Notes: generated by a model not told the origin, from the letters alone. A stretch of 64,000 nucleotides of DNA from Chitinophaga cymbidii (GCF_007992715.1 NZ_BKAU01000001.1:1302001-1366000); one strand, 5' to 3'; positions 9,801 to 18,307 are shown, counted from the first letter of the stretch. Numbers and translations: made by a program.

Positions 9801-10401
9801 GGGTGCCCCGCATTTCCCCTTTCACCTGTACCGCCACACCGGGCAGGGGCACGCCATTTTCGCCGTCTGTCAGCCGCCCGGTGACCTTGATGCGGCGCAC
9901 GGTATCCTGCGCCACGCCGGTGATCATCATGGCGGAGGCGCCATTCAGTTTCAGGAGGGTGGATGCATTCGTTTGTACGTCTACGTTACCTTCCTGCCTT
10001 GCGGGGCCGGAGGGCTTTGGGCGCTGGCCGCTGCCCTCTGTCAGTGGCACGATGGCCCAGGTATTGGGTTGTACGGATTGCGCCTGCAGGCCGTGGGGCG
10101 TCAGCAATGCTTTCAGCATTTCTTCCACATCGTCGCCATAAGACGCAGGAGAGAAAGCGACTTTTACATTGGGGAGCTTTTTTGCTTCATAAAGCAGGTC
10201 GATCTTATACTCTTTATGAATTTCTTTGAGTAATTGCAGCAGGGTCTTTTGCCTTTCCTTCCCGGAAGAAGGCTGCTGCCATTGGAGACCTGGCTTACGG
10301 GCAGCTGCGAGGTCCTGGCGGGCGCCCGCATAGGCGCCGGAGGACGTTGCTACGGATACCGCAACCAGCAATGCGCTTCGCAACACAAGTTTAGCATTCA
10401 T
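6880..10401 (-). CDS. SusC/RagA-type TonB-dependent receptor with STN domain
   Basis: Outer-membrane TonB-dependent channel of about 1173 residues. I choose ATG at 10401 because it gives a clean signal peptide (MNAKLVLRSALLVAV, cleavage after AYA); an in-frame ATG lies 10 codons upstream. Domains in order: STN (secretin/TonB short N-terminal, about 45-115), a carboxypeptidase-regulatory-like beta domain (about 170-235), plug with the SusC-type VVVVGYGSQRKSLVTGAIS stretch, then the long barrel ending in TFSF. The STN domain is the part that talks to a FecR-type anti-sigma factor, and a FecR gene and sigma gene lie directly upstream. It therefore both imports its ligand and reports its presence. 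Confidence 0.95.
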   Translation of the reverse strand: MNAKLVLRSALLVAVSVATSSGAYAGARQDLAAARKPGLQWQQPSSGKERQKTLLQLLKEIHKEYKIDLLYEAKKLPNVKVAFSPASYGDDVEEMLKALLTPHGLQAQSVQPNTWAIVPLTEGSGQRPKPSGPARQEGNVDVQTNASTLLKLNGASAMMITGVAQDTVRRIKVTGRLTDGENGVPLPGVAVQVKGEMRGTQTDGDGYYTLETSAGKTLVFNLLGYESKEILVTSSTKVDIMLDVSNRALNEVVVVGYGSQRKSLVTGAISSVKAADIATVSSSRVEQALQGRTAGVTVLPVSGSPGSGMRVRIRGTGSNGASDPLYIIDGMRAGGMEYLDPSEIASVEVLKDAASAAIYGAEGANGVVIITTKSGFKDGATRVEYSMQYGRQSIHNPMKMMNAEQYTQYLTEANTPGAIPDPAEWTGKQGTMWLDEITQNAPLQRHALTVSGGTEKSSYLIGGTMFRQDGVIGGDRARFDRYTVRINTDHKVKPWLNVGNRLSYAYFKRKGVTEDSEFGSVINNAILMDPLMPTVYTGALSTRAQNALNSGHTLVQDPNGRYYGVSDYVFGEAGNPLAQMAITNNFTAQHKVVGNVFAEIEPLKGLKVTSRFGLDAAFQRNHGWNPTFWFSAERMNTVPSTFDKNENWYNWQWENFATYNRKINQHDITVMAGMSSLRRGYDRLEGTASGMFREDDFFSYPDFLPDDQDRIAGLQTSTSMVSYYGRIQYDYKGKYLLNATIRRDGSSLLPPENTWGTFPSVSAGWVASNEAFFPIIPLNYLKVRASWGRNGSIANIGIGDWKSLITTQGIAFPDAEGNFQVGAEPFGLENPFLKWEASEQLDFGADMGFFDNRLSFTVDYYNKTTRGLLTPGSVPSFVGNVLRIVNGGDVRNKGWEFELSYRNDSKHAFTWEIGGNLTTINNEVTRLNEFVDRIPGSNVGTGWGASWFEKGYPIWYFRGYQTAGIFQNAKQVQDYLANISMTVDPKPGDPVIVDVDGDGVISNSDHTYIGSPHPDFIFGGRLNLAFKGFDLLVFVQGQVGNDVLMGFNRVDRPTGNRPEFFYKDRWTGEGSTNSWFAANTGSEFVYNSDMMLFDGSYTRIRQLQIGYTLPEGLLQRAKIHNARIYGSLDNFFTFTKYKGMDPEAGSNNNNSLGIDRGVYPIPRAAVVGLTFSF

Positions 10402-10526
10402 AATATGGAATTGTTTAAATGGGTAAAACAAATTTGATTCTGGTTCAGATATGACAAGGGCCTTCAGCCTTCCATGGAAGCTGTTTCGTGGAAACCCCGA
10501 TCGTAATTTTGGTACTTGATATACTG

Positions 10527-11420
10527 CTATTCTTTCAGCGAGAACAGTAGCTGCTGATCTTTCTTTTCAATATGTATGTTCATGGTGACGGACAAAGCCC
10601 ATGAAAGCTGTGATATATCTTCCGCATAGAGGTCCCCGCTGATCCGCCGCTGCAATATCTCCGGATCTTTGATCACTACTTCGTAACCGAATTTCGACAG
10701 GATCAGGGAAGATATTTCCTCCATCGACGTATTATCGAAATGATAGCGGTGATTCCGCCAGTCCGCGATAAGGTCCGTATTCACGGCTTCCCTGATCTGC
10801 GCGCGGTCTTTCTCCACCAGCACTTCATCTCCCGGTTTCATCATGTATACTTTCCTGCCATCGGCGATCTCCTCCCGGGCGGTCAGCTGCACCTTTCCTT
10901 CTTTCAGCGATACGGTGGTGCGGCTGCCGAGCATGTTCACATTGAACTTCGTGCCCAGCACGGCCACATCGATCTTGTCCGTATGCACAATAAACTGTGC
11001 ATTGCCTGCTCCGGGTTTCTTCGTGATCTCGAAATATGCTTCCCCTTCCAGCCACACAGTGCGGCTTTCTTCGGTTTTCCATTCCGCGGGAATGCGTAAC
11101 GTGGAGTTGGCGTTCAGGTAAACGATGGAGCTGTCCGGAAGCATCACCTGCCGTATCTCGCCATAGGCGGTGTGATATTCTTTCATGCCGCTGTCTACCA
11201 GGTGGCAATATATATTATAGGAAGCCCAGGCCAGGAGAGGCAATGCCACCGCGGCCGCCGCTATGCGCAGGATACGGCGTGTCACCGCGCCGGTCCTTTT
11301 CCCGGCGATCCGTGATTCAATACGCTGCCAGCTTGCTGCCGTCTGCTCTTCCGGTACATGCTTACGCCGGAAGCGGATGGGCGAGCTGCCTGATTCCTGC
11401 GGTGCGGACTGATCTTCCAT
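10527..11420 (-). CDS. FecR-type anti-sigma factor
   Basis: A 297-residue inner-membrane anti-sigma protein. A short cytoplasmic N-terminus (1-49) would hold the sigma factor; one transmembrane helix spans about 50-70; the periplasmic FecR domain covers about 100-195, with the DSSIVYLNANSTLRIP and WLEGEAYFEI motifs; the C-terminal DUF4974 domain (about 230-295) has an STN-like fold. It is placed between the sigma gene and the STN-bearing SusC, so signal flow should run SusC to FecR to sigma factor. The 125-base gap before susC may contain a promoter answering to that sigma factor, but I cannot point to one with confidence. Confidence 0.95.
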   Translation of the reverse strand: MEDQSAPQESGSSPIRFRRKHVPEEQTAASWQRIESRIAGKRTGAVTRRILRIAAAAVALPLLAWASYNIYCHLVDSGMKEYHTAYGEIRQVMLPDSSIVYLNANSTLRIPAEWKTEESRTVWLEGEAYFEITKKPGAGNAQFIVHTDKIDVAVLGTKFNVNMLGSRTTVSLKEGKVQLTAREEIADGRKVYMMKPGDEVLVEKDRAQIREAVNTDLIADWRNHRYHFDNTSMEEISSLILSKFGYEVVIKDPEILQRRISGDLYAEDISQLSWALSVTMNIHIEKKDQQLLFSLKE

Positions 11421-11547
11421 AACAACGATTTCTTAAAAGACACCGGGATATGGGGCGGGATACTCTTTTTTGAGCGGATTTTTTTTGAGAACGGGGAAGC
11501 ATGGGCGAAAACAGGCGGATGAAAAATGAAAAAGAACGGGTGCGCGG

Positions 11548-12138
11548 CTACCGCAGATGTGCGAGGATGAGCCACCATAAAGGGATATGCCCCATTAAAG
11601 ACCGTAGCTGGCTGATGGCTTTATGGGCCAGGTTGATGACGGACTGGTAATTGACCTGCATGATGTCCGCTATTTCGGCATAGGACAATTCTTCATAAAA
11701 CCGCAGGTAGATCACTTCCCGCTGGCGGCGGGGCAGCTGGTTCAGGTACTGGCTGATGCGGGTCTTTTTTTCCTGCTGGTCTTCCTGTTCAATGAGGATG
11801 TCTTCCGGGGAAAACTCGATATCCGGTTCTTTTGCCGGCAGGATGTGGAGATTGCGGAGGCCGCGGAGCTGGTTGAGCGCCTGCCGGCGGATGGCGGTAA
11901 AGAAATAAGCCCGGATGCTGTTCAGCGCTCCGATCTGTTCCTTTTTGTACCAGATGCGGATGAATACTTCCTGTACGGCATCTTCCGCCAGCTCACCGTC
12001 CCCGAGCATGGCAAGCGCATACCGGTACAGCACCGGATGCAAATGGCCGTGGATACGCGCATATGCTCTTGTATCTCCCTGGAGCACATCGTTCCAGAAG
12101 CCTGTCAGATCATTCTCCTGGTCATAGGTATCCGCCAT
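11548..12138 (-). CDS. ECF sigma-70 factor (FecI-like, Bacteroidota type)
   Basis: A 196-residue extracytoplasmic-function sigma factor. Region 2 covers roughly residues 28-95 with the ELAEDAVQEVFIRIW helix; region 4 covers roughly 130-185 with LPRRQREVIYLRFYEELSYAEIA followed by the HTH. A short hydrophobic C-terminal tail (residues 182-196) is an unusual extra. It belongs to the FecI-like group paired with FecR and SusC. It opens the sigma-FecR-SusC-SusD unit, all on the minus strand, and should activate it when the outer-membrane receptor is occupied. Confidence 0.95.
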   Translation of the reverse strand: MADTYDQENDLTGFWNDVLQGDTRAYARIHGHLHPVLYRYALAMLGDGELAEDAVQEVFIRIWYKKEQIGALNSIRAYFFTAIRRQALNQLRGLRNLHILPAKEPDIEFSPEDILIEQEDQQEKKTRISQYLNQLPRRQREVIYLRFYEELSYAEIADIMQVNYQSVINLAHKAISQLRSLMGHIPLWWLILAHLR

Positions 12139-12269
12139 GGGCTGTTAGTGAGGCAAATGGATTACTCATTATTATTTTCTGTAAAATAAGGAATAATACC
12201 CGTTCATATGCCGGTTTACCCAACACTTTTGGCCGGAAATTTGTTTATAAGCTATCAAAACAACTGGAA

Positions 12270-12770
12270 ATGATAAAGCAAATGACCCGCCTTTTCACAA
12301 TTTTCGGAGCAGCAACCCTGCTGCTGAGCGCTTGCGCATCGCAACAGGGCGCCGTTTCCGCCAGCAGCATGCGCAAAAGCGCTACCGGCAAATGGACGCT
12401 CAACAGCGTAACCTTTGAAGGCTTGCCGGCGACTGCGAGGGTAACCACCGTTTTTTCCAACATCCCCTACAAATGCCTGGAAGGCAGTGAATGGAACCTT
12501 CCGTCCAACAGCTACGGATCTTTCACCACCACTTCCTCCGCGGAAGGCTGTTCCCCTTACACCCAGAACATCGTATGGTCCACCCTCAACCAGGGCGGCG
12601 TGATCATGCTGCAGTTCAAGGAATTGCTGGACGGCGTGAAAGCAAAAAACATCTCGGACGGTTACAGGGTAGAGCTGACGGCGGCGGACAACTCCGGCAT
12701 GATATGGCGCGCACCGATCGCGGCGGAAGGACAGACGGCCTACGTCGTGTATTCGTTCACGCGGAAATAA
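12270..12770 (+). CDS. Small lipoprotein, lipocalin-like
   Basis: A 166-residue exported lipoprotein: hydrophobic segment ending in LLSAC (lipobox), then a Ser/Ala-rich linker and a beta-rich body that begins GKWTLNSVTFEGLP and ends VYSFTRK. This layout resembles Bacteroidota lipocalin-like proteins, which start with a GxWxL strand. Two start codons are possible, 12270 and 12282; both give a signal peptide. Two cysteines in the body may form a disulfide. It is transcribed away from the sigma factor gene and ends in a strong terminator. The ligand is unknown. Confidence 0.8.
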   Translation: MIKQMTRLFTIFGAATLLLSACASQQGAVSASSMRKSATGKWTLNSVTFEGLPATARVTTVFSNIPYKCLEGSEWNLPSNSYGSFTTTSSAEGCSPYTQNIVWSTLNQGGVIMLQFKELLDGVKAKNISDGYRVELTAADNSGMIWRAPIAAEGQTAYVVYSFTRK

Positions 12771-12790
12771 ATACCCCTGTTCATCCATTT

Positions 12791-12822
12791 AAAGGCCGGT
12801 TGTGATTCCAACCGGCCTTTTT
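12791..12822 (+). terminator. Rho-independent terminator
   Basis: Perfect 11-bp arms AAAGGCCGGTT (12791-12801) and AACCGGCCTTT (12810-12820) with an 8-base loop, followed by more T. It ends the lipoprotein transcript. Its A-rich left foot means it could also work on the minus strand. Confidence 0.9.
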
Positions 12823-12831
12823 GTATCTTTG
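12800..12831 (+). promoter_or_regulatory. Bacteroidota-type promoter for the TPR membrane protein
   Basis: TTG at 12800-12802, a 21-base spacer and TATCTTTG at 12824-12831 match the phylum consensus TTG-N19-21-TAnnTTTG. The -7 element ends 19 bases before the ATG at 12851. The promoter overlaps the preceding terminator. Confidence 0.65.
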
Positions 12832-12850
12832 CCCCTCGTTTAACTCAATT

Positions 12851-13501
12851 ATGAAAGCATTTAACTTATTTATCAGATACCGTCTTCCGCTGGGCATCGT
12901 GCTTCTGCTGGGCGGTATCGCGCTGGGCCTCTCCGTTGGCTGGTGGGAAGCGGCCATCGTACTGGTGCTGGCCGTTATTTGTATTGTGACGCACTTCCTC
13001 TTCGGGCCGATGCGCCTGGTGCAGGAAGCGGTGGAAGCGGGCGATGTGGAGACCGCCATGGCGATCATGAACAAGATCTCCTTCCCGAAACTGCTTTACA
13101 AACCCATCCGCTCCGTATATTATTTCATGCAAAGCAACCTGGCGATGTACAACCAGGACCTCGACAAAGCAGAGCTGGCCGTAAAGCAAAGCATCAAATC
13201 CGGCAGCCCGATGAAAGAATATGAAGGGATGCAGTACTTCCAGCTGGGCACTATCGCCTACCAGAAGAACGACACTAAAACGGCCGATCAGAACCTGAAA
13301 AAGGCCGTGCGCCTGGGTTTGCCGGACAAGGAAAATACCGCTGCGGCGCTGCTCACGCTTTGCTCCATTGCCATGAGCAGAAGGGATTTTAAAATAGCGA
13401 AAGATTATTTCCGCCGCGCCAAGGCCCAGAAGCCTACTTCTGAACAGATCGTAGGGCAGATCAAGGAAATGGACAAGTATATCAGCCGGATGCCCGGGTG
13501 A
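12851..13501 (+). CDS. Membrane-anchored tetratricopeptide-repeat protein
   Basis: A 216-residue protein that I start at ATG 12851, just after a good promoter. Two hydrophobic helices (about 10-28 and 32-50) are joined by a very short turn, so the C-terminal part should face the cytoplasm. Residues 60-210 are helical with TPR-like pairs: AYQKNDTKTADQNLKKAVRLG and the matching CSIAMSRRDFKIAKDYFRRA. Such proteins usually act as scaffolds. Function unknown; the gene is flanked by terminators and is probably monocistronic. Confidence 0.8.
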   Translation: MKAFNLFIRYRLPLGIVLLLGGIALGLSVGWWEAAIVLVLAVICIVTHFLFGPMRLVQEAVEAGDVETAMAIMNKISFPKLLYKPIRSVYYFMQSNLAMYNQDLDKAELAVKQSIKSGSPMKEYEGMQYFQLGTIAYQKNDTKTADQNLKKAVRLGLPDKENTAAALLTLCSIAMSRRDFKIAKDYFRRAKAQKPTSEQIVGQIKEMDKYISRMPG

Positions 13502-13525
13502 TGAGGAATAATATTTTTATGAACG

Positions 13526-13555
13526 TCCCGGTGGCCGATGGTTGCCGGGATTTTT
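13526..13555 (+). terminator. Rho-independent terminator
   Basis: Arms TCCCGG (13526-13531) and CCGGGA (13545-13550), extended by partial pairing inside the loop, then TTTTT at 13551-13555. It separates the TPR gene from the convergent PLP-enzyme gene. Confidence 0.75.
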
Positions 13556-13559
13556 GTTG

Positions 13560-14723
13560 TCAGCCCATCTTCTCCAGCGCCTGCGCCAGGTCTTTCACCA
13601 GGTAATCCGGATCTTCCAGCCCGATGTACAACCGCACCATCCGGTGCTTTTCTTCCCGCGGATCAAAATCCGAAGCGGACAACGCAGCACAGGCGGGGAA
13701 AGCCAGTGATTCGTGCCCGCCCCAGGATACGGCCATCAGAAAATGTTGCAGCGAATCGCAGAACGTTTCCACTTGCTGGCGGCTTTCTGCTTTCAGGAGG
13801 ATGGTCACCAGGCCGGCGGCGCCTTTCATCTGCCGGCTGGCCAGTTCGTATTGCGGGAAATCCGGGTCGAGGGGAAAGTAGACCTGTTGTATGCGCGGCT
13901 GCTGTTTCAGCCAGGACACTACCTGCCGGGTACTCTCCGCGCTGCGCTGCAGGCGGATTTCCAGCGTCCGCAATCCCCGCAGCAGCAGCCATGCGGAAAA
14001 AGGCGCAATGCCGCTGCCGATGTTGAGGAACTCGGAAATAAATATCTTCCTGATCTTTTCCCGCGTGCCGGTCAGCACCCCGGCAATAGTATCGCTGTGG
14101 CCGCTGATGAACTTCGTGGCGGATTGCAGCACCAGGTCAATGCCCTGGAGGTGCGGCTGCTGGTACAGCGGCGTGCAGTAACTGTTATCGATCACCGTGG
14201 TGATGTTCCTGCTGCGCGCCAGCGCGGCCACGGCGGGAATATCCTGCAAGGCGAAGGTCATGGAGTTGGGGGATTCCAGGTAGATGAGGCGGGTATTGGA
14301 TTGTATGGCTTTTTCAAAATTGGTGGTATCTGTTCCGTCTACAAAGGTGGTGGTCACGCCAAAACGGGGCAACAGCTTTTCGAACAGCTGCCGCGCCCAG
14401 CTGTAGGGTTCTTTTACGCTGATGATGTGATCGCCCTGCTGCACTTGCGAGAGCACGGCGGCAAAGATCGCGGCGGCGCCGCTGCTGAACACCAGCGCAT
14501 CTTCCGCGCCGTCCAGCGCCGCCAGCTTCTGGCGCAGGATGTCGATCGTGGGGTTGTTGCCGCGTGAATAAAGGAATCCCTGGTATTCATCCAGCATCCG
14601 CTCCCGCATCCCCGCTACGGTATCAAACGCAAAATTGCTGCTCTGCACGATGGGCGGCGCAATGGCGTTGAAATATTGCTCTCTGTCTTCTCCCAGTTCA
14701 TTGATAATATAAGAAAGGTCCAT
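13560..14723 (-). CDS. Cys/Met metabolism PLP-dependent enzyme (cystathionine synthase/lyase family)
   Basis: A 387-residue fold-type I PLP enzyme of the MetB/MetC/MegL family. K204 in SATKFISGHSD is the Schiff-base lysine, D179 the pyridine-nitrogen partner, and YSRGNNPT (52-59) the phosphate-binding motif from the neighbouring subunit. The family includes cystathionine gamma-synthase, cystathionine gamma- and beta-lyases and methionine gamma-lyase, and I cannot separate them by eye. It starts 9 bases after the stop of an amino-acid permease, so the pair probably takes up and processes a sulfur or related amino acid. No SAM riboswitch is visible upstream of the pair. Confidence 0.9.
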   Translation of the reverse strand: MDLSYIINELGEDREQYFNAIAPPIVQSSNFAFDTVAGMRERMLDEYQGFLYSRGNNPTIDILRQKLAALDGAEDALVFSSGAAAIFAAVLSQVQQGDHIISVKEPYSWARQLFEKLLPRFGVTTTFVDGTDTTNFEKAIQSNTRLIYLESPNSMTFALQDIPAVAALARSRNITTVIDNSYCTPLYQQPHLQGIDLVLQSATKFISGHSDTIAGVLTGTREKIRKIFISEFLNIGSGIAPFSAWLLLRGLRTLEIRLQRSAESTRQVVSWLKQQPRIQQVYFPLDPDFPQYELASRQMKGAAGLVTILLKAESRQQVETFCDSLQHFLMAVSWGGHESLAFPACAALSASDFDPREEKHRMVRLYIGLEDPDYLVKDLAQALEKMG

Positions 14724-14732
14724 ATCGTAAAT

Positions 14733-16046
14733 TCACTTATTTACTTTTTTCATGATCAGGTAGATCGGTAATCCCGCCACAAACCACCCCATCCCGCTGA
14801 TCGCCTGCCGCCAGTCTGTAATGAATATATTCACCGTCACAAAAAGATACACGGCGATAAAGAACAGCGGCACTGCCGGGTAGAGTTTCATTTTGTAGAT
14901 GCCGGTGCCGTCCAGGTGACAGGTTTTCCTGCGCAGCACAAAAATAGTGGCAGCTGCGGAAGCCAGGCCGATCGTATCGAAAAGCATCACGTACTGTATG
15001 ATGCTCCTGAAATTGCTGAGGAAATACAGCAGTCCCACCGTGAGCAGCGTGAACACTGTCAGCGCCACTTCCTGCACCTGCGTTTTGCTGTTCACCCGTT
15101 TGAAGATGGCGGGCAGCACGCCGTCTTCCGCCATGGCGTAATACATGCGGGGATTGGACAGCAGGTTCACGTTCGCGTACCCCAGCACAGAGAGGAACAG
15201 GAGCACGGAGGTGACCTTGAAGCCGTACTCCCCGAAGAACACGGCAGCCATGCGGGCCGCGAGGGCGTTAGTGGTTTTCAGCTGCTCGAAGCCGATCACT
15301 TTTACGTATGCGTAATTGACGGTGATGTATAACAACAGGATGATGAAAATGCCTGTAAAGATCGCACGTGGCGTGCTGCGCGAGGGGTCCCGCACATCGC
15401 TCCCGAAGTTGATCGTTTGCTGGTAACCGCCGTAGGTGAAGAACACGGGCACGAGCGCCGCCCCGAAAATATAGAACCAGCTGTGTTTTTCCACCGCCTG
15501 CACTTCCATGGCCGGCGCCACCTGGTTGCTGAATGCCGTAAAGCACAGCAGCAATACCAGCGTGATCTTGAAAACCGTGAGCACATTCTGCGAGCTGGCG
15601 CTTAGCCGGATGCCGAGCATGTTAATGATGTATAGTACGATGACGGCCGTGATAGCGATCATTTTACGTCCGCTCTCTCCCTGCATTGTTTCCGGCAGCA
15701 GCACGGGGCCGATGTATTCGGCGCCGACCAGCGTCACCGCCGCGATGGAAGCGGCGTTGGAGATCACGAGCGTCCAGTTGATCATAAAAGAATAGGCCGG
15801 ATGAAAACCGTAAGAAAGCACCTTGTAAAAGCCGCCGGCCACGGGGTAGCGGGAACCGATCTCGGCGTAGGTCAGCGCCCCGCAGAGCGTGACGAGCCCG
15901 CCCAGCACCCAGCTCATATAGAACAGCGCGGGGGAGCCGGTTTCCTTCGCAACGTCCACCGGCGTTTTGAATATTCCCATGCCGATCACCAGCCCCACCA
16001 CGATCATGGTGAGGTCGAACGTGCCCAGTTTAGGTTTGATGCTCAT
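14733..16046 (-). CDS. APC-superfamily amino-acid permease
   Basis: A 437-residue integral membrane protein with about twelve hydrophobic helices. The N-terminal GLVIGMGIFKTPVDVAKETG is the classic unwound-helix 1 motif (GxGIF) of the amino acid-polyamine-organocation superfamily; the LAT/YfnA-like branch fits best. It lies upstream of, and in one transcript with, the PLP trans-sulfuration-type enzyme, suggesting that the enzyme acts on the imported amino acid. It is divergent from the cobalamin-riboswitch/btuB unit; the 356-base gap holds the riboswitch on the plus strand. Confidence 0.9.
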   Translation of the reverse strand: MSIKPKLGTFDLTMIVVGLVIGMGIFKTPVDVAKETGSPALFYMSWVLGGLVTLCGALTYAEIGSRYPVAGGFYKVLSYGFHPAYSFMINWTLVISNAASIAAVTLVGAEYIGPVLLPETMQGESGRKMIAITAVIVLYIINMLGIRLSASSQNVLTVFKITLVLLLCFTAFSNQVAPAMEVQAVEKHSWFYIFGAALVPVFFTYGGYQQTINFGSDVRDPSRSTPRAIFTGIFIILLLYITVNYAYVKVIGFEQLKTTNALAARMAAVFFGEYGFKVTSVLLFLSVLGYANVNLLSNPRMYYAMAEDGVLPAIFKRVNSKTQVQEVALTVFTLLTVGLLYFLSNFRSIIQYVMLFDTIGLASAAATIFVLRRKTCHLDGTGIYKMKLYPAVPLFFIAVYLFVTVNIFITDWRQAISGMGWFVAGLPIYLIMKKVNK

Positions 16047-16089
16047 GATCTACAATATACTCATTAACGCTTATTTACGTAAAATATCC

Positions 16090-16285
16090 GTAGGTTTGCC
16101 GCCGGTAAACGGTTGCCTCCCCTGAGGCATTAATAGGGAATCCGGTTCAAGTCCGGAGCTATCCCCGTAGCTGTAATCCCGCTCCCGAAGCGCTTCGGGA
16201 CGTTTTCTGGATACTCCAGCCACTGCCTTTACAAGGCGGGAAGGTCGTCCGGAAAGCGGGAAAGCCAGAAGACCTGCCGTGTTGC
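16090..16285 (+). ncRNA. Cobalamin (B12) riboswitch
   Basis: The conserved core is easy to follow: TAATAGGGAA (16131-16140), paired CCGG blocks around TTCAAGT (16142-16156), then CTATCCCCGTAGCTGTAATC as the L5 region, an optional GAAGCGCTTC hairpin (16187-16196), CCACTGCC, GGCGGGAAGG, and the 3' core AAAGCCAGAAGACCTGCC (16261-16278). The P1 stem can form between AGGT near 16092 and ACCT near 16271. It sits 118 bases before the btuB-like ATG, so binding of adenosylcobalamin should lower receptor expression. Outer borders are approximate. Confidence 0.93.
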
Positions 16286-16402
16286 CATCAAACAATCCGC
16301 GCTTTCGGGTGAAAAGCGGAGGTGTATTTGCTGCGACGGCAGCCATCTATACTTTTCAGTATTCTCCCCTGCGTGAAATCATTTTTTCAACCTGTAACTT
16401 AC

Positions 16403-18307
16403 ATGAAGAAGAAAAGCTTTTCATTGCTCTCTCTCAGCCTGCTGGCGCTTGGCCAGGCCGGCTATGCACAGGACAGCGCACGCGTGTCCCAACTGAACAC
16501 CGTAGTGGTCACCGCCACCAAATTCGCTAAAAAGCAAAGCGAAACCGGCAAGGTGATGACGGTCATTTCCCGTGAACAGATCGAACGTAACGTTGGCCGC
16601 AGCATTTCCGACGTGCTGAACGAACAGACCGGCATCGTGATCAACGGCGCCGGCTCCAATCCCGGTAAAAACAAGGAGCTGTATTTCCGGGGAGCCACCG
16701 CGCAATACACCACCATCCTGATCGACGGCATCCCCGTGGCGGACGCCACCGGACTGACCGGCAGCGCGATCGACCTGCGCCTTATGCCGATCGATGAAGT
16801 AGAACGCATCGAGGTGCTCCGCGGCACGCAGTCCACCCTCTACGGTGCGGACGCCATCGCCGGCGTGATCAACATCATCCTTAGAAAAGGCAGCGGCAAG
16901 CCTGTAAATGCCTCCGGGAACCTGACCTGGGGCAGCAACCGCAGCGTTAAGGGTACGCTGGGCTTACGCGGACAAAAAGACAATGTGGATTACAACGTCA
17001 GCTTCACGCATTTCGATACCGACGGCATCTCCGAAGCCGCGCCACCGGAAGACGCCGTGAATCCGGAATTTGACCGGGACGGGCTGAAGCAGAATTCCTT
17101 CCTCGCCAACGTCGGCATACAGGCAACGGAGCAGCTGAAGCTGCAACCGTTCATGATGTTCACCGATTACAAAAGCAAATACGACGCGGGCCCGCACCAG
17201 GACGCGCTAGTGAACAACAACAAATCCTCCCTCCTCCACACCGGCGTACGCGCCACGTACGACCTCGGAAAAGGCCGCATTCACGGTAACTTCGGCTACC
17301 AGAAAGTGCAGCGCGACGATGAATCCGAATGGGGCGCCATGACGCTGGACGGCCGTTCCTATTTCAGCGAGCTGTACGGCCACTACGACGTTACCAAATG
17401 GCTGCAGGCGCTGGTGGGCGTGGAATACCGCAAAGCCGAACTGCTGGACTCGGCCTTTGACACCCCCTACGGCGTCCGCTCCCAGTACAACACCAGCCCC
17501 TATGCAGCGCTCTTTATCAAAGACCTGCACGGCTTCAGCTTCGAAGCCGGTGGCCGCTATACCATGCATTCCACCTTCGGCAACAATTTCACCTATACGC
17601 TGAACCCTTCTTATCTCATCAGCGACAAGCTGAAGCTGTTCGTGAATGTATCGTCCGGTTTCAAAGCCCCGACGCTGACCTCGCTCTTCAGCCCTTTCTA
17701 CGGCAATCCTGATCTGAAACCGGAAGAAACCAACAGCTACGAAGCCGGTTTCCAGGCTTTCCTGCTGAAAGAAAAGATCGACCTGCGGGTAGTGGGCTTC
17801 AAGCGCGACATGAAGAACGTGATCGCCTACATCAACAATAAATACCACAACTTCAACCAGCAAAACGACCAGGGCGCCGAAGTGGAACTGGCGCTGCAAC
17901 CGGCCAAAGGGCTGTCCGTAAAAGTGTTCTATGCTTATGTGGACGGAGAAGTGACGACGCAGACGGCGGGCAAGGACACGTCGTACAACAACCTCATACG
18001 CCGCCCCAATCACTCCGGCGGCCTGAACATCGGCTACCGGCTGGTGCGTAACGTATACGTCAGTACGAACATCCGCCACACCGGCTCCCGCTATGACATT
18101 TACTACGCCCCCGGCGCCATGACCGCCGTGAACGCGCCGCTGTCCGCCTACACGATCTGGGACATGTACGCGGAATTCCGCTTCTCCGGCAAAGGGCGTC
18201 TGTTCATCAACGCCAACAACATTACCAATAACAGGAAATACGAGGAGATCAAGGGGTATTCGGTGCTGGGCTTCAATATGCAGACGGGCATATCTTTTCA
18301 ACTGTAA
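16403..18307 (+). CDS. btuB: BtuB-like TonB-dependent cobalamin receptor
   Basis: A 634-residue outer-membrane receptor for vitamin B12 or cobinamide. I start it at ATG 16403, which gives the signal peptide MKKKSFSLLSLSLLALGQAG with cleavage after YAQ; the frame continues further upstream into the riboswitch but without a signal. LNTVVVTATKF near residue 30 is the TonB box, the plug covers about 35-150 (VERIEVLRGTQSTLYGADAIAGVINII), and the 22-strand barrel follows, ending in a C-terminal aromatic-type strand (SFQL). The cobalamin riboswitch in its leader supports the substrate. It is closed by a strong terminator and followed by a CobC-like gene. Confidence 0.92.
   Translation: MKKKSFSLLSLSLLALGQAGYAQDSARVSQLNTVVVTATKFAKKQSETGKVMTVISREQIERNVGRSISDVLNEQTGIVINGAGSNPGKNKELYFRGATAQYTTILIDGIPVADATGLTGSAIDLRLMPIDEVERIEVLRGTQSTLYGADAIAGVINIILRKGSGKPVNASGNLTWGSNRSVKGTLGLRGQKDNVDYNVSFTHFDTDGISEAAPPEDAVNPEFDRDGLKQNSFLANVGIQATEQLKLQPFMMFTDYKSKYDAGPHQDALVNNNKSSLLHTGVRATYDLGKGRIHGNFGYQKVQRDDESEWGAMTLDGRSYFSELYGHYDVTKWLQALVGVEYRKAELLDSAFDTPYGVRSQYNTSPYAALFIKDLHGFSFEAGGRYTMHSTFGNNFTYTLNPSYLISDKLKLFVNVSSGFKAPTLTSLFSPFYGNPDLKPEETNSYEAGFQAFLLKEKIDLRVVGFKRDMKNVIAYINNKYHNFNQQNDQGAEVELALQPAKGLSVKVFYAYVDGEVTTQTAGKDTSYNNLIRRPNHSGGLNIGYRLVRNVYVSTNIRHTGSRYDIYYAPGAMTAVNAPLSAYTIWDMYAEFRFSGKGRLFINANNITNNRKYEEIKGYSVLGFNMQTGISFQL

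Noticed and set aside
16047..16090. SAM riboswitch for the permease/PLP-enzyme unit
   Set aside because: The only recognisable riboswitch core in this gap is the cobalamin type on the opposite strand.
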